Numbered from the stretch's first letter, positions 26,390-35,834 are shown. The stretch is 64,000 bases of DNA from Methanocorpusculaceae archaeon UBA425 (GCA_002506085.1 DAWV01000008.1:168410-232409), one strand, 5' to 3'. Translations and numbers: made by a program. Notes: a model not told the origin generated them from the letters alone.

Positions 26390-27814
26390 TCAGACCCTCC
26401 TTACCGGACTTGAACGTATCCAGTCTATATCACTTTTGTACAACTGGCGCAGGTCTTTTAATCCCAGTCTGAGCATGGAAACCCGGGATACCCCGAGCCC
26501 CCAGGCGAGGACCGGACAGTCAACACCCCAGGGAGCGGTAACTTCCTTTCGGAAAATACCTGCTCCTCCAAGCTCGACCCAGCCGAGTCCGTCGACCCAT
26601 ACTTCCGGTTCGACCGAAGGCTCGGTGTAGGGGAAGTAGCCCGGACGGAATCTTACCTCCTCGAATCCCATTCTGCCGAAGAATTCCTTAAAGAATCCGA
26701 GCAGATGACCGAAGTTGAGACCTTTGTCCATGACGATACCTTCCAGCTGCTCAAACTCAGGCAGGTGGGTCGGGTCGATTGTCTCCCGACGGTATACCCG
26801 GGAAATCGAGAATGCCTTCAGCGGCGGGTTCGGGTTCTTTGCTAAGTACTGGATGGAAAGCGAGGTTGAATGCGTTCTAAGAACACATTTCTTTGCAACA
26901 TCGTAACTCCATTCTCCGCCCCAGCCGGTAGAACCCGTATTCCCTCCGAACATATGGATATCACGGATTTTCTCCCATCCATCGGGAACGGGGAGTTCTT
27001 CTCCGAGGTGGAAGGTATCCTGCATTTCCCGTGCCGGGTGGTCCTGCGGTTGATAAAGCGAGTCGAAGTTCCAGAATGAGTTCTGAACGATTGAGCCGTA
27101 GAACTCGGTAAATCCCATCTCGAAGAGAATGTCACGGATTTCATCCAGAATCTGCTGGTTCGGGTGAACACGTCCGCCGTAGATTTTCTTCGGGAGTGTG
27201 TCGACACTGTATTTCCGAAGAGGCAGGTTCTTCCATTCGCCTGAGAGAATCTGCTCGCGGGTGAGGTTGACAATCTCTTCTCTCAGGTCGAGGCCTTCCT
27301 TTGCGAGTTCTGCGCCTTCGGACGTGATAGAGATTTTCCAGGCAGTCTTGTCGGAAACCTGAACAAGTCCGCGTTTTACCAGATCATCACAGGCCCGGGT
27401 GCCCGAAACCGGATGTTTAAGCGCTGTCTCGTCTTCTCCGACGGGAATGTCCTCTTTTGTGAAGACGATACCATCTTTGATGGTAATCCAGTTCTTCTTA
27501 CGAAGCCAGCCGATAGCAATCTTTGAAAGCGGGTTTTTCGTCAGTTCGCTCATCGGAATCGAACCATTGATGCTTGCAAGAATCTGACGCTCGGGAAGAC
27601 CTTCTTTCGCGTATTTTTCGCCTTCCGGGGTGAGTTTCGCAATCCCGGTCACTTCTTTTTCAAGGGTCACGAGATTTTTGTCTGCACAGAGGTGTGCCCA
27701 CTGGACGACCGATTCAACCGGGGCTTCCATATTCTCAGCGAGTGTTTCTGCGAGGACAGAGCCGGATTCGCCAAGGGCGGCAAGCACCCGTTTTTCGTTT
27801 ATTGTAAGATCCAT
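26390..27814 (-). CDS. pheS: Phenylalanyl-tRNA synthetase alpha subunit
   Basis: From ATG 27814 the protein has 474 residues. Archaeal-type N-terminal winged-helix modules (1-180) bind tRNA. The class II core has the motif 2 region RTHSTSLSIQYLAK and SRVYRRETIDPTHLPEFEQLEG, and motif 3 GLGVSRVSMLRLGLKDLR. Longer upstream codons would overlap trpS and are not used. It activates phenylalanine with PheT. Confidence 0.95.
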   Translation of the reverse strand: MDLTINEKRVLAALGESGSVLAETLAENMEAPVESVVQWAHLCADKNLVTLEKEVTGIAKLTPEGEKYAKEGLPERQILASINGSIPMSELTKNPLSKIAIGWLRKKNWITIKDGIVFTKEDIPVGEDETALKHPVSGTRACDDLVKRGLVQVSDKTAWKISITSEGAELAKEGLDLREEIVNLTREQILSGEWKNLPLRKYSVDTLPKKIYGGRVHPNQQILDEIRDILFEMGFTEFYGSIVQNSFWNFDSLYQPQDHPAREMQDTFHLGEELPVPDGWEKIRDIHMFGGNTGSTGWGGEWSYDVAKKCVLRTHSTSLSIQYLAKNPNPPLKAFSISRVYRRETIDPTHLPEFEQLEGIVMDKGLNFGHLLGFFKEFFGRMGFEEVRFRPGYFPYTEPSVEPEVWVDGLGWVELGGAGIFRKEVTAPWGVDCPVLAWGLGVSRVSMLRLGLKDLRQLYKSDIDWIRSSPVRRV

Positions 27815-27815
27815 T

Positions 27816-29072
27816 CTACAACTCCACCATATGAGATACTTCGTCGCGTTTTTCTTTAAATTCTTTGAGGAAGATACGGACACGCTCAAGTGTTTCCTTC
27901 TTGCATGTTCCGCACATCAGCTCGCCTGCTTTGCAGGATTCGCACATCTTGGCAAGTTCCTTATCGTCTTCCTGCATATGGAATCTGTTGAGCTGATAGA
28001 TTGAACATTTTTCCGGCTCTCCGCCGAGTTTTTTCTGTTCTTCGAGAGTCTGACGGCCGCCGGTGAGGGCGCCCATGATTTTCTTTTTGACGTCTTTTTC
28101 GGTGTCGTCGAACCAGACAAGGCTATCGGGGACCGAGGATGACATTTTGCCGCCCTGCAGTCCCTGAAGAAAACTGTGATAGGTCGAGGATGGCAGAATA
28201 AACCCGAATCCTCCGAACTCCTGCTCGATTGAACGGACGACTGCATCCACTTCGGGAACGGTATGTCCGGCAGGAAGATCAATATGTCCTTCGTATTTCT
28301 TCGAGCCTTTAAAGCATTGTGCGACCGCGTTTATTGCTTCAGGCGATGCCTTTTTCGCACGGATACTGATGTGGGTCCCGCGGTCTTCGACAAGGAACAT
28401 ACGAAGGGAGTTGGTGACATCACGGGTTAGCCTGATATGCGGGTCCTGGTCGATTCCGACCGGAACAATTGTCGGTGCTGCCCCGCCAACGAGCTGCGGA
28501 TACAGGATGTCTCCGACCTGCATTGCCACGCTGATTGCGTGGGCAAGTTCGGTATCCGGTCCGAAACCGTAAATTGCCGAGAGATTGGAGAAGTTAATCT
28601 TCGTTGACGCTTCGAATGCGAGATCTTTCAGGGCGTTATTTTTCCGCTGGGAGTATATCTCGCCTTTAAATCCGAGGGCGTAGAGGCACTCCATATATTC
28701 ACGGGCATATGCGTCGCAGGTATCCCAGGAGAGCCCGCGAACCGCGTGTGCTTCCCTGTCAGCGATTGAGATAAATCCCCGTCCGCCCTGGCTGATGTGC
28801 CAGACAACCTCTTTCATCACCATCAGGTGACCGAAGTGAGGGTGACCCGAAGGCATGAATCCGGTTAGGACATGGAACGGTTTTTTAGTATTTATTGCAT
28901 CGGATATTGCCTCATAACCACGGTGTCCTGCGACAATATCCCTTCTGATGAAGACTGGCTGGTCTTTCAGAATCTGTTTCTGGCCGGCAAACGATTCGAT
29001 GCCGAACTCTTCAAAGAGGCGGGTTATGTCGACTTTCGGAGCGCTTGACCAGGGGTTTATTTGTTCTGCCAT
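27816..29072 (-). CDS. trpS: Tryptophanyl-tRNA synthetase
   Basis: A class I synthetase of 418 residues. The HIGH-like motif is PSGHPHFGHL near residue 83, and the KMSKS-like loop is GGKMSSSVPDS near 316. A cysteine-rich C-terminal stretch (CESCKAGELMCGTCKKE) suggests bound metal. The start is ATG 29072; GTG 29081 is possible. The endA stop lies 10 bases before, so endA, trpS, pheS and pheT form one unit. Confidence 0.94.
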   Translation of the reverse strand: MAEQINPWSSAPKVDITRLFEEFGIESFAGQKQILKDQPVFIRRDIVAGHRGYEAISDAINTKKPFHVLTGFMPSGHPHFGHLMVMKEVVWHISQGGRGFISIADREAHAVRGLSWDTCDAYAREYMECLYALGFKGEIYSQRKNNALKDLAFEASTKINFSNLSAIYGFGPDTELAHAISVAMQVGDILYPQLVGGAAPTIVPVGIDQDPHIRLTRDVTNSLRMFLVEDRGTHISIRAKKASPEAINAVAQCFKGSKKYEGHIDLPAGHTVPEVDAVVRSIEQEFGGFGFILPSSTYHSFLQGLQGGKMSSSVPDSLVWFDDTEKDVKKKIMGALTGGRQTLEEQKKLGGEPEKCSIYQLNRFHMQEDDKELAKMCESCKAGELMCGTCKKETLERVRIFLKEFKEKRDEVSHMVEL

Positions 29073-29082
29073 ATTTTTCACA

Positions 29083-30093
29083 TTACATTTTCATTCTGGC
29101 GAATTCGACTTCGGTAATTTCTGTTCCGGAAATGGAAGCAAAGAGCATCTTCTTTTTAACACTGTGGGCGAGACGCACGGACCGGGAGATGGCACTCATG
29201 GACATGAATGTTCCAAAAGGCACGGCATGTGCGAGCATTTCCGAGTGTTTTCCGCTTTCCGTGTACACACGGAAATGATGGCCGTATTTGTAACCTGACC
29301 TCGGGAAAAATCCCAGATTTTTCAGATACCGGTAGAGAGTGAGTTTGTCGGGGAATTCCGAGTCGGCCGAGGCTGCGAGGCTGATGTATTCGTCAGCCGT
29401 CATGACCGGGTCCGTTTCAAGGTGTCCGGTCTCGAGAAGCCAGGCGGTTTCGAGCGGGGATAGGAAGAGTCTTACTCCGTCTAAGGATGTTCCAAGCCAG
29501 AGATTTTTCAGTTTTTCCGCGGTTCCATTCTCATCTTCGACTACGTAGGATGGAATCCCTGCAATTTTTGCATGGATTCCGGTCGGAATTTCCTTCGGCT
29601 CGGCGGCAGTCGGTGCGCCGATTCGCACTTCGTAGTAAGTGAGTTCATGTTCATCATCCAAGACCGCCATGACAAACTGTTTCCGCATGTTTGCCGAGGT
29701 TACCGCATCCCTGATGATGGCAGAGAAATCGACTAAATCTCTCTCGGAAAGCACACGCATCAGATAGCGGGACTGCCCTTTTCCGGGACGGAGTCCACGC
29801 GGGAAGACGCGGAAGTCCTGCGGTCCGGTGGTTACAACATATCCGCGTTCCCTGATATCACGATAAACGACAAAGTTTCGTAAAAAACCCGGTGTTTTGG
29901 CGCACTCGGCAAGGAGTGCATCAAACGAAAGTCCGGGAATTTCAATTTTGCCCCGTGCCATAAGATAAAGTGCTTCTTTCGGGTCGAGACGGAGGGTTCC
30001 GGATTTATCCGGTCGTCCATAGCCGCTTTGCTCATAGAGGGGGAGGGCTTCAGAGGGAGCGATTACCTGGGTTCCGTCGAATTCTGCTTTCAC
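29083..30093 (-). CDS. endA: tRNA splicing endonuclease, two-domain type
   Basis: At 336 residues this is about twice the basic archaeal subunit, as expected for the fused euryarchaeal form. The C-terminal half keeps the catalytic triad: Tyr and His in SGYKYGHHFRVY and Lys in RLAHSVKKKMLF. The N-terminal half shows a degenerate copy (GYVVTTGPQDFRVFPRG). It cuts bulge-helix-bulge introns; a tRNA-Tyr with such an intron lies at 35704. Confidence 0.93.
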   Translation of the reverse strand: MKAEFDGTQVIAPSEALPLYEQSGYGRPDKSGTLRLDPKEALYLMARGKIEIPGLSFDALLAECAKTPGFLRNFVVYRDIRERGYVVTTGPQDFRVFPRGLRPGKGQSRYLMRVLSERDLVDFSAIIRDAVTSANMRKQFVMAVLDDEHELTYYEVRIGAPTAAEPKEIPTGIHAKIAGIPSYVVEDENGTAEKLKNLWLGTSLDGVRLFLSPLETAWLLETGHLETDPVMTADEYISLAASADSEFPDKLTLYRYLKNLGFFPRSGYKYGHHFRVYTESGKHSEMLAHAVPFGTFMSMSAISRSVRLAHSVKKKMLFASISGTEITEVEFARMKM

Positions 30094-30189
30094 GCAGGGT
30101 TATATTTTGTTTTCTACTATCATTAATCAGAAGGGTGTGAACATGGTAACAACAAAAGATACTAACAAGAAACGTAAAATATACTGCAT

Positions 30190-31386
30190 ATGTCCCGACG
30201 AATAAATGCGGTTTTCGTCCTTCTCCTTGCGGCAGTCCTTTTCTGCGGCGCAGGTCAGGCGGCACTTACCGAAAATCTGAATCTCACCTATGATTTAGGT
30301 GATTACTACACTGATATTATGTCAGTGAATGTGACAAATGACGGCGGATATTACCTCGGTGTTCTCCACGATGGGAATCTCTCTCTTCTGAAAACAGATG
30401 CGAACGGCAAAGAACTCTGGTCGACTAACGTAACCGGTACGGAGTTCCGTTCAATCGTAACCTTATCGGACGGAGGCTGTCTTTATGTTACTGCTCTTGG
30501 AACCGACACATATCTCTGCCGTTCGGATGCATCCGGGAAGATTAGTTACGAATTGCCCCTGATAGGTATTGGAGCCGGAATCAATCCGGTTGTTGTGTCC
30601 GGTGAAAAAATCAAGTTCGCCGGCTGGTTCTGGGAGACGGATACCGGATTTACCCAGAGTTTCCTCTTAAGCAATGGAACCCCGGCAGATGACCAGCTGT
30701 CTCTTCCGGACGGCAGGATCCCCGTATCAATGATCAGGGATTCGGATGGTTCGTATGTTCTGGTCGGCGGAACCACGTCCGATATTAATCAGACAAGCAC
30801 AGAGGCATGGATTATGAAGATAAAAGACGGAAATGTTCCCGCGTGGACCTCCGTTCTCAAAACAAATGCCCTGCAGACCGAGTATTACGGAAACGGAAGT
30901 AATGCCTATGTTGTATGCGCCGCAGATGACGGCGGGTATTTTGTCGCCGGTACAACCTCGGCATATAATCTTACATATTCTTACGGTATTATCTGGGGAG
31001 CGATGGTTTCAGCTGACGGTAAGGTTTCCTGGGAAAAAGAGTTCCGCGGTGCGGTTCCTTACGGCGTTGCCCGGATCGGCACGGATTATCTGATTGCCGG
31101 AATTGGGTGGGGCGCTCCATTATGGCTTACAGTCACCTCAGGAGGTGCTCTGGTGGATGTTGTTTATCCCAATGCTTCCGGTCAGTTCAGCTCGGCAGTG
31201 CAGACTTCATCAGGCAGTGTGGTCCTCGCAGGCTGGAGTTCTCTTACAGGTTCGCCTGATGGGTATCTAATCGGTATCTCAGACGGTTCAACAACGACAA
31301 GCCCGGCTCCTGTGGCCGGTCTTATAATCGGGCTTGCCGGTGCGGCATTAGTTGCCTTCGGCGGAGCAAAACGCCGGCAGAAATAA
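30190..31386 (+). CDS. Secreted beta-propeller-like surface protein
   Basis: A 398-residue protein with a signal peptide (1-25) and repeated blades of the type DGGYYLGVLHDGNLSLLKTDANGKELW, DGGCLYVTALG, SDGSYVLVGGTTSD and DGGYFVAGTTS. Each blade has an aromatic-Gly beta strand followed by a Lys-Asp/Ala-Gly-Lys turn, as in PQQ- or Kelch-like propellers. The C-terminus is SPAPVAGLIIGLAGAA, more hydrophobic residues and KRRQK, a tripartite sorting signal. Several NxT/NxS sites suit surface glycosylation. The function is unknown; it may be an adhesion or S-layer-associated protein. Confidence 0.75.
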   Translation: MSRRINAVFVLLLAAVLFCGAGQAALTENLNLTYDLGDYYTDIMSVNVTNDGGYYLGVLHDGNLSLLKTDANGKELWSTNVTGTEFRSIVTLSDGGCLYVTALGTDTYLCRSDASGKISYELPLIGIGAGINPVVVSGEKIKFAGWFWETDTGFTQSFLLSNGTPADDQLSLPDGRIPVSMIRDSDGSYVLVGGTTSDINQTSTEAWIMKIKDGNVPAWTSVLKTNALQTEYYGNGSNAYVVCAADDGGYFVAGTTSAYNLTYSYGIIWGAMVSADGKVSWEKEFRGAVPYGVARIGTDYLIAGIGWGAPLWLTVTSGGALVDVVYPNASGQFSSAVQTSSGSVVLAGWSSLTGSPDGYLIGISDGSTTTSPAPVAGLIIGLAGAALVAFGGAKRRQK

Positions 31387-31451
31387 TGAAAAATACTATC
31401 CCGGTATTTTTCCGAACCTTTTTTAGAATTCCCTGAAAAAGAGGATTGTTC

Positions 31452-32231
31452 TTATTTTTTGTTTACAGTTCCGGTTGGTTCGCTGATTTCCATACAACAG
31501 TATTCATTATTTTCGGTCATACAATGAGTCTCTTCCACGGTAACACTTTCACGATAAAATGCTGAAAAAATAGCTTCCAGCATGCCCTTTGAAATTACAC
31601 AGTTCTTTCCGCTCCCCTTCGGCATAATCATGCACTCATAGCATTGGTAGATTTCGATTTGAAGCGGGGCGGATGATTTGAGTTTTACCTCACCAAATCC
31701 ATAGTGGTGCCAGAATTCAACAACATTTGCCAGGGTTTTTTCTAAGGTGTCGGCAACGAGATATACGGCTATTGTCTCTCCCAAAACCTCCCCACCGCGC
31801 AGAAGAATAGGGTTGATATTTATTCCCGCCTCACTTAGGGCTAATTTAATAATGTGAGGAATGATTTGCTTGTAATCAATTCTTTCGTAATGTGTGTATG
31901 CCTGTCTGATAAGTTCCCGGAACTCAGCGGTTCCGTTGTGGCTGGTCGGGTTGATGCTCCCGATTAGAGCTGCGGTCAGCACATAGTTCTTCTTACGACC
32001 GTCACCCGGATCCTGTATGGCCATAATCAGCCCCCCCTCTTCCAGAGAACTGACATAACCGGAAATAGTGGATTTGGAAAGACCGGTGAATTCTATAATA
32101 CGCGCAAAAGAGACAGAACCTTCATCAGAGAGTAACTGGAGAATATTATTTCTGACCGGATTGCGTACAGTAGTTACCGATCCATTTTTAGAATATATTT
32201 TCAGGGGTTGTTTACTGTCCAGTTCCGGCAT
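31452..32231 (-). CDS. V4R-domain redox-type transcriptional regulator (MsvR-like)
   Basis: The 259-residue protein has an N-terminal winged helix (VRNNILQLLSDEGSVSFARIIEFTGLSKSTISGYVSSLEEGG; about 24-72) and a C-terminal V4R domain with clustered cysteines (YQCYECM, KNCVISKG, ETHC, YCCMEI). This is the layout of the methanogen-specific MsvR regulators, which use V4R cysteines to sense oxidants. The target here is not obvious; rnz follows 92 bases downstream on the same strand and a secreted protein is convergent. Confidence 0.75.
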   Translation of the reverse strand: MPELDSKQPLKIYSKNGSVTTVRNPVRNNILQLLSDEGSVSFARIIEFTGLSKSTISGYVSSLEEGGLIMAIQDPGDGRKKNYVLTAALIGSINPTSHNGTAEFRELIRQAYTHYERIDYKQIIPHIIKLALSEAGININPILLRGGEVLGETIAVYLVADTLEKTLANVVEFWHHYGFGEVKLKSSAPLQIEIYQCYECMIMPKGSGKNCVISKGMLEAIFSAFYRESVTVEETHCMTENNEYCCMEISEPTGTVNKK

Positions 32232-32323
32232 GCAGTTCTCTAATGTTTATACGTTTATCCCATGCTCTTAAGAAGATTGGGGATACGGCATCTTCTCAAT
32301 CGATGTTATAAAAATTGTGGTGA

Positions 32324-33262
32324 TTATTCATCCCGATAGGGGATTTCCACTGTGGTGAGATCGTTTGGTGCGATTATATCCCCGCTGAAAAACTCTTTTG
32401 CATCTTTCAGATGACCCGCGGGGTTTGTGTACCGTGAACTGAAATGAACCAGTGCAAGGGTTTTTGGTTTTACGAGAAATGCAATCTGCCCTGCCTCGCA
32501 GGCAGTAGAATGCCATGCCTCTTTTGCCCTCTCAATGCCCTCTTCCTCATTGAAGGTTGCTTCATGAATCAGAAGGTCTGCATTGGACATTAACTCTGTC
32601 TGGTTTTTCACCGGTCGGGTGTCTCCGGTATAAACGATTTTTCGTCCCCGCCTTCGTTCACCCATTACCATCTCCGGGGTAATCGTAACTTCTTCGCCGT
32701 CACGCATAATCCTGACCGGGCTTCCTCTTTGTAGTTTCCCAAAGAGCGGTCCGGGGTTTACCCCAAGGGAAATTGCCCCTTCACGGTCGAATCTGCCCGG
32801 GCGCATATCCTCTTCGAGGACGTAGCCTACACTTTCCATCCCATGGTAGGTTTTGAACGCGACAACCGAATATCCGTCGAAAATTGTCACATCCCCGTCG
32901 GATACTTCAACGGCGTTCAGCGGGAACGGAATTTTCGGCGTGAGCTGGTGAATGATGTCCAGAAACCAGTCAACGCCCTTTGGTCCATACAATGTCAGCG
33001 GTTCTGTCCTCCCGTTGAATGCCATTGTTTCAACCAGTCCGAATATCCCGAGATAGTGGTCGGCATGCCAGTGGGTGATGAAGATGGCGTTAACAGTAAA
33101 TCCGGTCTTGAGCCGCATCATCTGCTGCTGAGCTCCTTCCCCGCAGTCGAAGAGGAGTGTGTCGGATCCGCGCCTAATCATTATGCAGGACGGATTTCTG
33201 AGCGGCGTCGGAAGAGCTCCCGCAGTTCCGAGAAAATGCACGAAGAGTGTTTCTCCCGGCAT
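32324..33262 (-). CDS. rnz: Ribonuclease Z (tRNA 3' endonuclease)
   Basis: From ATG 33262 the protein has 312 residues of metallo-beta-lactamase fold. It has FLGTAGALPTPLRN, the metal motif THWHADHYLGIFGL, YTGDTRP, LIHEATF, and HFSSRYT near the end. It trims 3' trailers of tRNA precursors; none of the tRNAs in this window except possibly tRNA-Tyr encodes CCA. The start at 33262 lies 1 base past the stop of the gene at 33264; an earlier ATG (33289) would overlap it. Confidence 0.93.
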   Translation of the reverse strand: MPGETLFVHFLGTAGALPTPLRNPSCIMIRRGSDTLLFDCGEGAQQQMMRLKTGFTVNAIFITHWHADHYLGIFGLVETMAFNGRTEPLTLYGPKGVDWFLDIIHQLTPKIPFPLNAVEVSDGDVTIFDGYSVVAFKTYHGMESVGYVLEEDMRPGRFDREGAISLGVNPGPLFGKLQRGSPVRIMRDGEEVTITPEMVMGERRRGRKIVYTGDTRPVKNQTELMSNADLLIHEATFNEEEGIERAKEAWHSTACEAGQIAFLVKPKTLALVHFSSRYTNPAGHLKDAKEFFSGDIIAPNDLTTVEIPYRDE

Positions 33263-33263
33263 T

Positions 33264-34034
33264 TCAGAACCACTTCCGCAGAAATTCAAGGCTCTTCTTT
33301 CCTTCTTCCGGATTTCTACCTTCGACGACGATAATCTTCCCTTTGTATTCCTTCACGATTTTCGGCATGATTTTATTCCAGTTGATTGAGCCTTTTCCGA
33401 GAGGAAGATGTTCATCATATTTCCCGTGATTGTCGTGAATATGAAGGTGATATGCTTTCGGCAGGATGATTTTGCAGAAGTCCTCGAGGTTTCCTGTGGT
33501 GTTGGCGTGCCCGATATCGAGGGTGAGCCCCATGCCCGGAACCCCGTCAACAAATCCGTCCTGTTCATACGGGTCGCGGCAGAAGAAGTCCTCGAGGTTC
33601 GGCATGTTTTCGAGGCATGCCGTAACGCCGGATTTTTCTGCGGTTTCACCAAGGCGGATACATGCCTGTTTGTGGTTGTTCCAGGCAGGTGCCGGGTCAA
33701 AGCGGCTGACGGGGGATAAATAGCCCGGGTGCAGGACAACAGTATCCGTGAGAAGGGATGCCTGTTCAATACAGACGGTGAACTGTTTCACGGTTTCTTC
33801 CCATATCGGCATATTGATGGATGCGGGGTTCAAGTCGCTGAATGGTGCGTGGACGGAAACGTTCAGACTGTATTCATCTATTTCATGTCTGACCATGGAA
33901 AATGTATCGGCTTTGTCCAGCCGGTAGTTACCGTCGGCAGATATTTCCCACCCGTCAAAACCGGCTTCGGGTATTTCTGAGACCCATGACGGGTCATCCC
34001 ACACTTTGGATGAGGAGGCAAAATATATTTTCAT
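33264..34034 (-). CDS. TIM-barrel sugar-phosphate isomerase/epimerase-like protein
   Basis: 256 residues with VSVHAPF, LHPGYL, CLENMPN, LTLDIGHANTTG, YHLHIHDNHG and IVVEGRNPEEG, the metal-site sequence of the AP-endonuclease-2-like barrel. It is a paralogue of the protein at 20542. The conserved LDIGHAN and HDNHG spacing suggests the same reaction type on different substrates. It is linked with rnz and the UPF0200 gene (4-base overlap) on the same strand. Confidence 0.75.
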   Translation of the reverse strand: MKIYFASSSKVWDDPSWVSEIPEAGFDGWEISADGNYRLDKADTFSMVRHEIDEYSLNVSVHAPFSDLNPASINMPIWEETVKQFTVCIEQASLLTDTVVLHPGYLSPVSRFDPAPAWNNHKQACIRLGETAEKSGVTACLENMPNLEDFFCRDPYEQDGFVDGVPGMGLTLDIGHANTTGNLEDFCKIILPKAYHLHIHDNHGKYDEHLPLGKGSINWNKIMPKIVKEYKGKIIVVEGRNPEEGKKSLEFLRKWF

Positions 34035-34570
34035 GCGATATTCTCCAGATATGTTTTGATTCCGGCAACGAATTCTTCCTTCGTTGATTCGTTCTCTATT
34101 TTTGTGTCTGCGAGGGACATTGCGCGTGCAAGCCCGAAGGATTCTTCCCGTTCATCACGGGCGCGGAGTGTTTCGGGCGTCGTTGTGTCGTCGCTTCTCC
34201 CTCTGTTTTTCATCCGGAAAAGGCGGGTTTCGAATGAGGCGGTGACTGCAAGAAGACGGAACTCGGAGAATACGGATCTGAAGTATTTTACTTCGGCATC
34301 ACCTCTGATTCCGTCAATGATGACCGCCGGCGGCATACTTTTTTTAATCTCGTTTGCGGTTAAAATCGCAATGGCATCCATGCCGAGTTCGGCACGGAGT
34401 TCCCGTGCGGTGTTCCCGATATTTTCATCCGTTAACGGCAGTCCTTTTTCCGTGACCCGTCTCCGGATCATATCCCCCATGACGACAACGGGGATTCCCT
34501 GTTCTTTGGCGATATTCGAAAATTCACCTTTCCCGCTTGCGGGGTATCCGACTACGCCGATAACCTTCAT
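34031..34570 (-). CDS. UPF0200 dephospho-CoA-kinase-like P-loop protein
   Basis: Using ATG 34570, which overlaps the previous stop by one base (TAATG), the protein has 179 residues. It starts MKVIGVVGYPASGKGEFS, a P-loop, and has IIDGIRGDAEV and a lid rich in Arg (RMKNRGRSDD). The family is found throughout archaea and resembles adenylate-kinase-fold nucleotide kinases. The substrate is unknown. Confidence 0.8.
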   Translation of the reverse strand: MKVIGVVGYPASGKGEFSNIAKEQGIPVVVMGDMIRRRVTEKGLPLTDENIGNTARELRAELGMDAIAILTANEIKKSMPPAVIIDGIRGDAEVKYFRSVFSEFRLLAVTASFETRLFRMKNRGRSDDTTTPETLRARDEREESFGLARAMSLADTKIENESTKEEFVAGIKTYLENIA

Positions 34571-34944
34571 TATCTTGATAATATCGTCTTTGATTCTGCC
34601 GCGGTCCTGATGCATTCTATAATGGTAAGACAGCGGTCAGGTTCGGTTTCACTTTTTGCCCGGGAACACAGTTCGAGTATGAGTGCATCGAGTTCGGTTG
34701 TGATGCTGCCGGCAGCGGGTGACGGAACATGCTCTGCCTCGGCATATTTCGGCACGATTACCCGGAGGTTTTCGGGACTTTTCTGCTGGACCAGCTCTTC
34801 GTCTGCAGTATTCTGACAGACCACGCACATTTTTTTACCTTTTACCTCAAAGAGGGGCGCTCCGCATTTCGGGCAGATTTCCGAGAGCATTTTACCTCCG
34901 TTCAGGAGATACCCTGTCATTATATCTTCCGGATTTTTAGTCAT
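34570..34944 (-). CDS. Sjogren's/scleroderma autoantigen 1-type zinc-ribbon protein
   Basis: A 124-residue protein with GYLLNGGKMLSEICPKCG then CVVCQN, one zinc ribbon at about 20-42. The Lxx-G-xx-ML..-CP.CG..L pattern is that of the archaeal/eukaryal autoantigen p27 family. The tail is predicted helical. It may be a small translation- or transcription-associated adaptor. Confidence 0.75.
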   Translation of the reverse strand: MTKNPEDIMTGYLLNGGKMLSEICPKCGAPLFEVKGKKMCVVCQNTADEELVQQKSPENLRVIVPKYAEAEHVPSPAAGSITTELDALILELCSRAKSETEPDRCLTIIECIRTAAESKTILSR

Positions 34945-35064
34945 AACGATTCCTCTATTCCATACAGATTAGTTTTCTGAGTATAAATGTATGAAGAAAA
35001 AGGGGAGGCTTTATTTTCGCATAGGTATAACAACAGTTACACATTTTGGGGTTGGGAGCTTAAT

Positions 35065-35328
35065 ATGGCAAATCCGGAAGATATGATCAGGCAGTGTATT
35101 ATGACGCTGCATGCAATGAGTGAAGATTCGACTATTCCACGGAATATCCGCCGCATGGCCGATGATACGATGAAAGTACTTCAGGATGAGAAGAAGACCC
35201 TTGGTCTTCGGGCAGCGACTGCCCTTTCTATGGTCGATGAAGTCGGCAATGATTCGAATCTGCCTATTCATGCAAGGACAAAGATCTGGGAGCTTGCGTC
35301 AACTCTTGAAGCAATTCCTTTTGATTAA
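35065..35328 (+). CDS. UPF0147 family helical protein
   Basis: From ATG 35065 the protein has 87 residues, all helical ([48 protein letters not shown]). It belongs to the archaeal UPF0147 family of unknown function. The open frame reaches 34987, but similarity begins at 35065. Its stop overlaps the end of the convergent gene at 35325. Confidence 0.8.
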   Translation: MANPEDMIRQCIMTLHAMSEDSTIPRNIRRMADDTMKVLQDEKKTLGLRAATALSMVDEVGNDSNLPIHARTKIWELASTLEAIPFD

Positions 35329-35573
35329 TCCTCTTTTTTCGTAAAATCGCTGAATTTATCTGCGGTAGTAAAGCCTGAGTTTTTTCGCGTCTGCATCTGT
35401 CTGAGGATTTCACCGGCAATATCCGCCGATTCAGATACGGCGAGCAGTTTTGTTTTTCCGAGATCGAGCCTGTATCCGCATATGCAGGTTTTTGTGGCGT
35501 AGGCAAGGTCCGCGACAATCAGTCTTCTGCATTTGGAACATCCGACTACAGCAAATCCGGTATTTTTCTGCAT
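35325..35573 (-). CDS. DUF1922-type zinc-ribbon protein
   Basis: 82 residues with GCSKCRR and [13 protein letters not shown], a zinc ribbon followed by a short helix ([14 protein letters not shown]). This matches the small archaeal DUF1922 family; a related protein lies at 50259. Convergent with the UPF0147 gene with a 4-base overlap of stops. Confidence 0.7.
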   Translation of the reverse strand: MQKNTGFAVVGCSKCRRLIVADLAYATKTCICGYRLDLGKTKLLAVSESADIAGEILRQMQTRKNSGFTTADKFSDFTKKED

Positions 35574-35703
35574 TATCTATTTCATCCCTTATCTATCATA
35601 TTTCCTTGAATCCCCTGATATTTAAGCAGATGCTCTTCGTATCTTTGTTTTTGAAACCGGCACGTTTATATTTTTAGAGCACATTCTAATTAAAGCAGTC
35701 AAT

Positions 35704-35809
35704 CCCGACTTAACTCAGCAGGTAGAGTGCGCGGCTGTAGTAAGATTAACGCCTGCGGGCGTACTGCGCGGCTACCGCGATGTCCCCGGTTCGATTCCGG
35801 GAGTCGGGA
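35704..35809 (+). tRNA. tRNA-Tyr (GTA) with intron
   Basis: The acceptor CCCGACT/AGTCGGG (35704-35710 with 35802-35808) has the C1-G72 pair of archaeal tRNA-Tyr. The anticodon stem CGCGG/CCGCG brackets CTGTAG, a 33-base intron at about 35741-35773 and the rest of the loop, giving anticodon GTA. The intron sits after position 37, the canonical archaeal place, with a bulge-helix-bulge expected. The discriminator is A 35809, and CCA follows directly (35810-35812), possibly encoded. Confidence 0.9.
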
Positions 35810-35834
35810 CCATTTTCTTGACGACGCAATCAAT

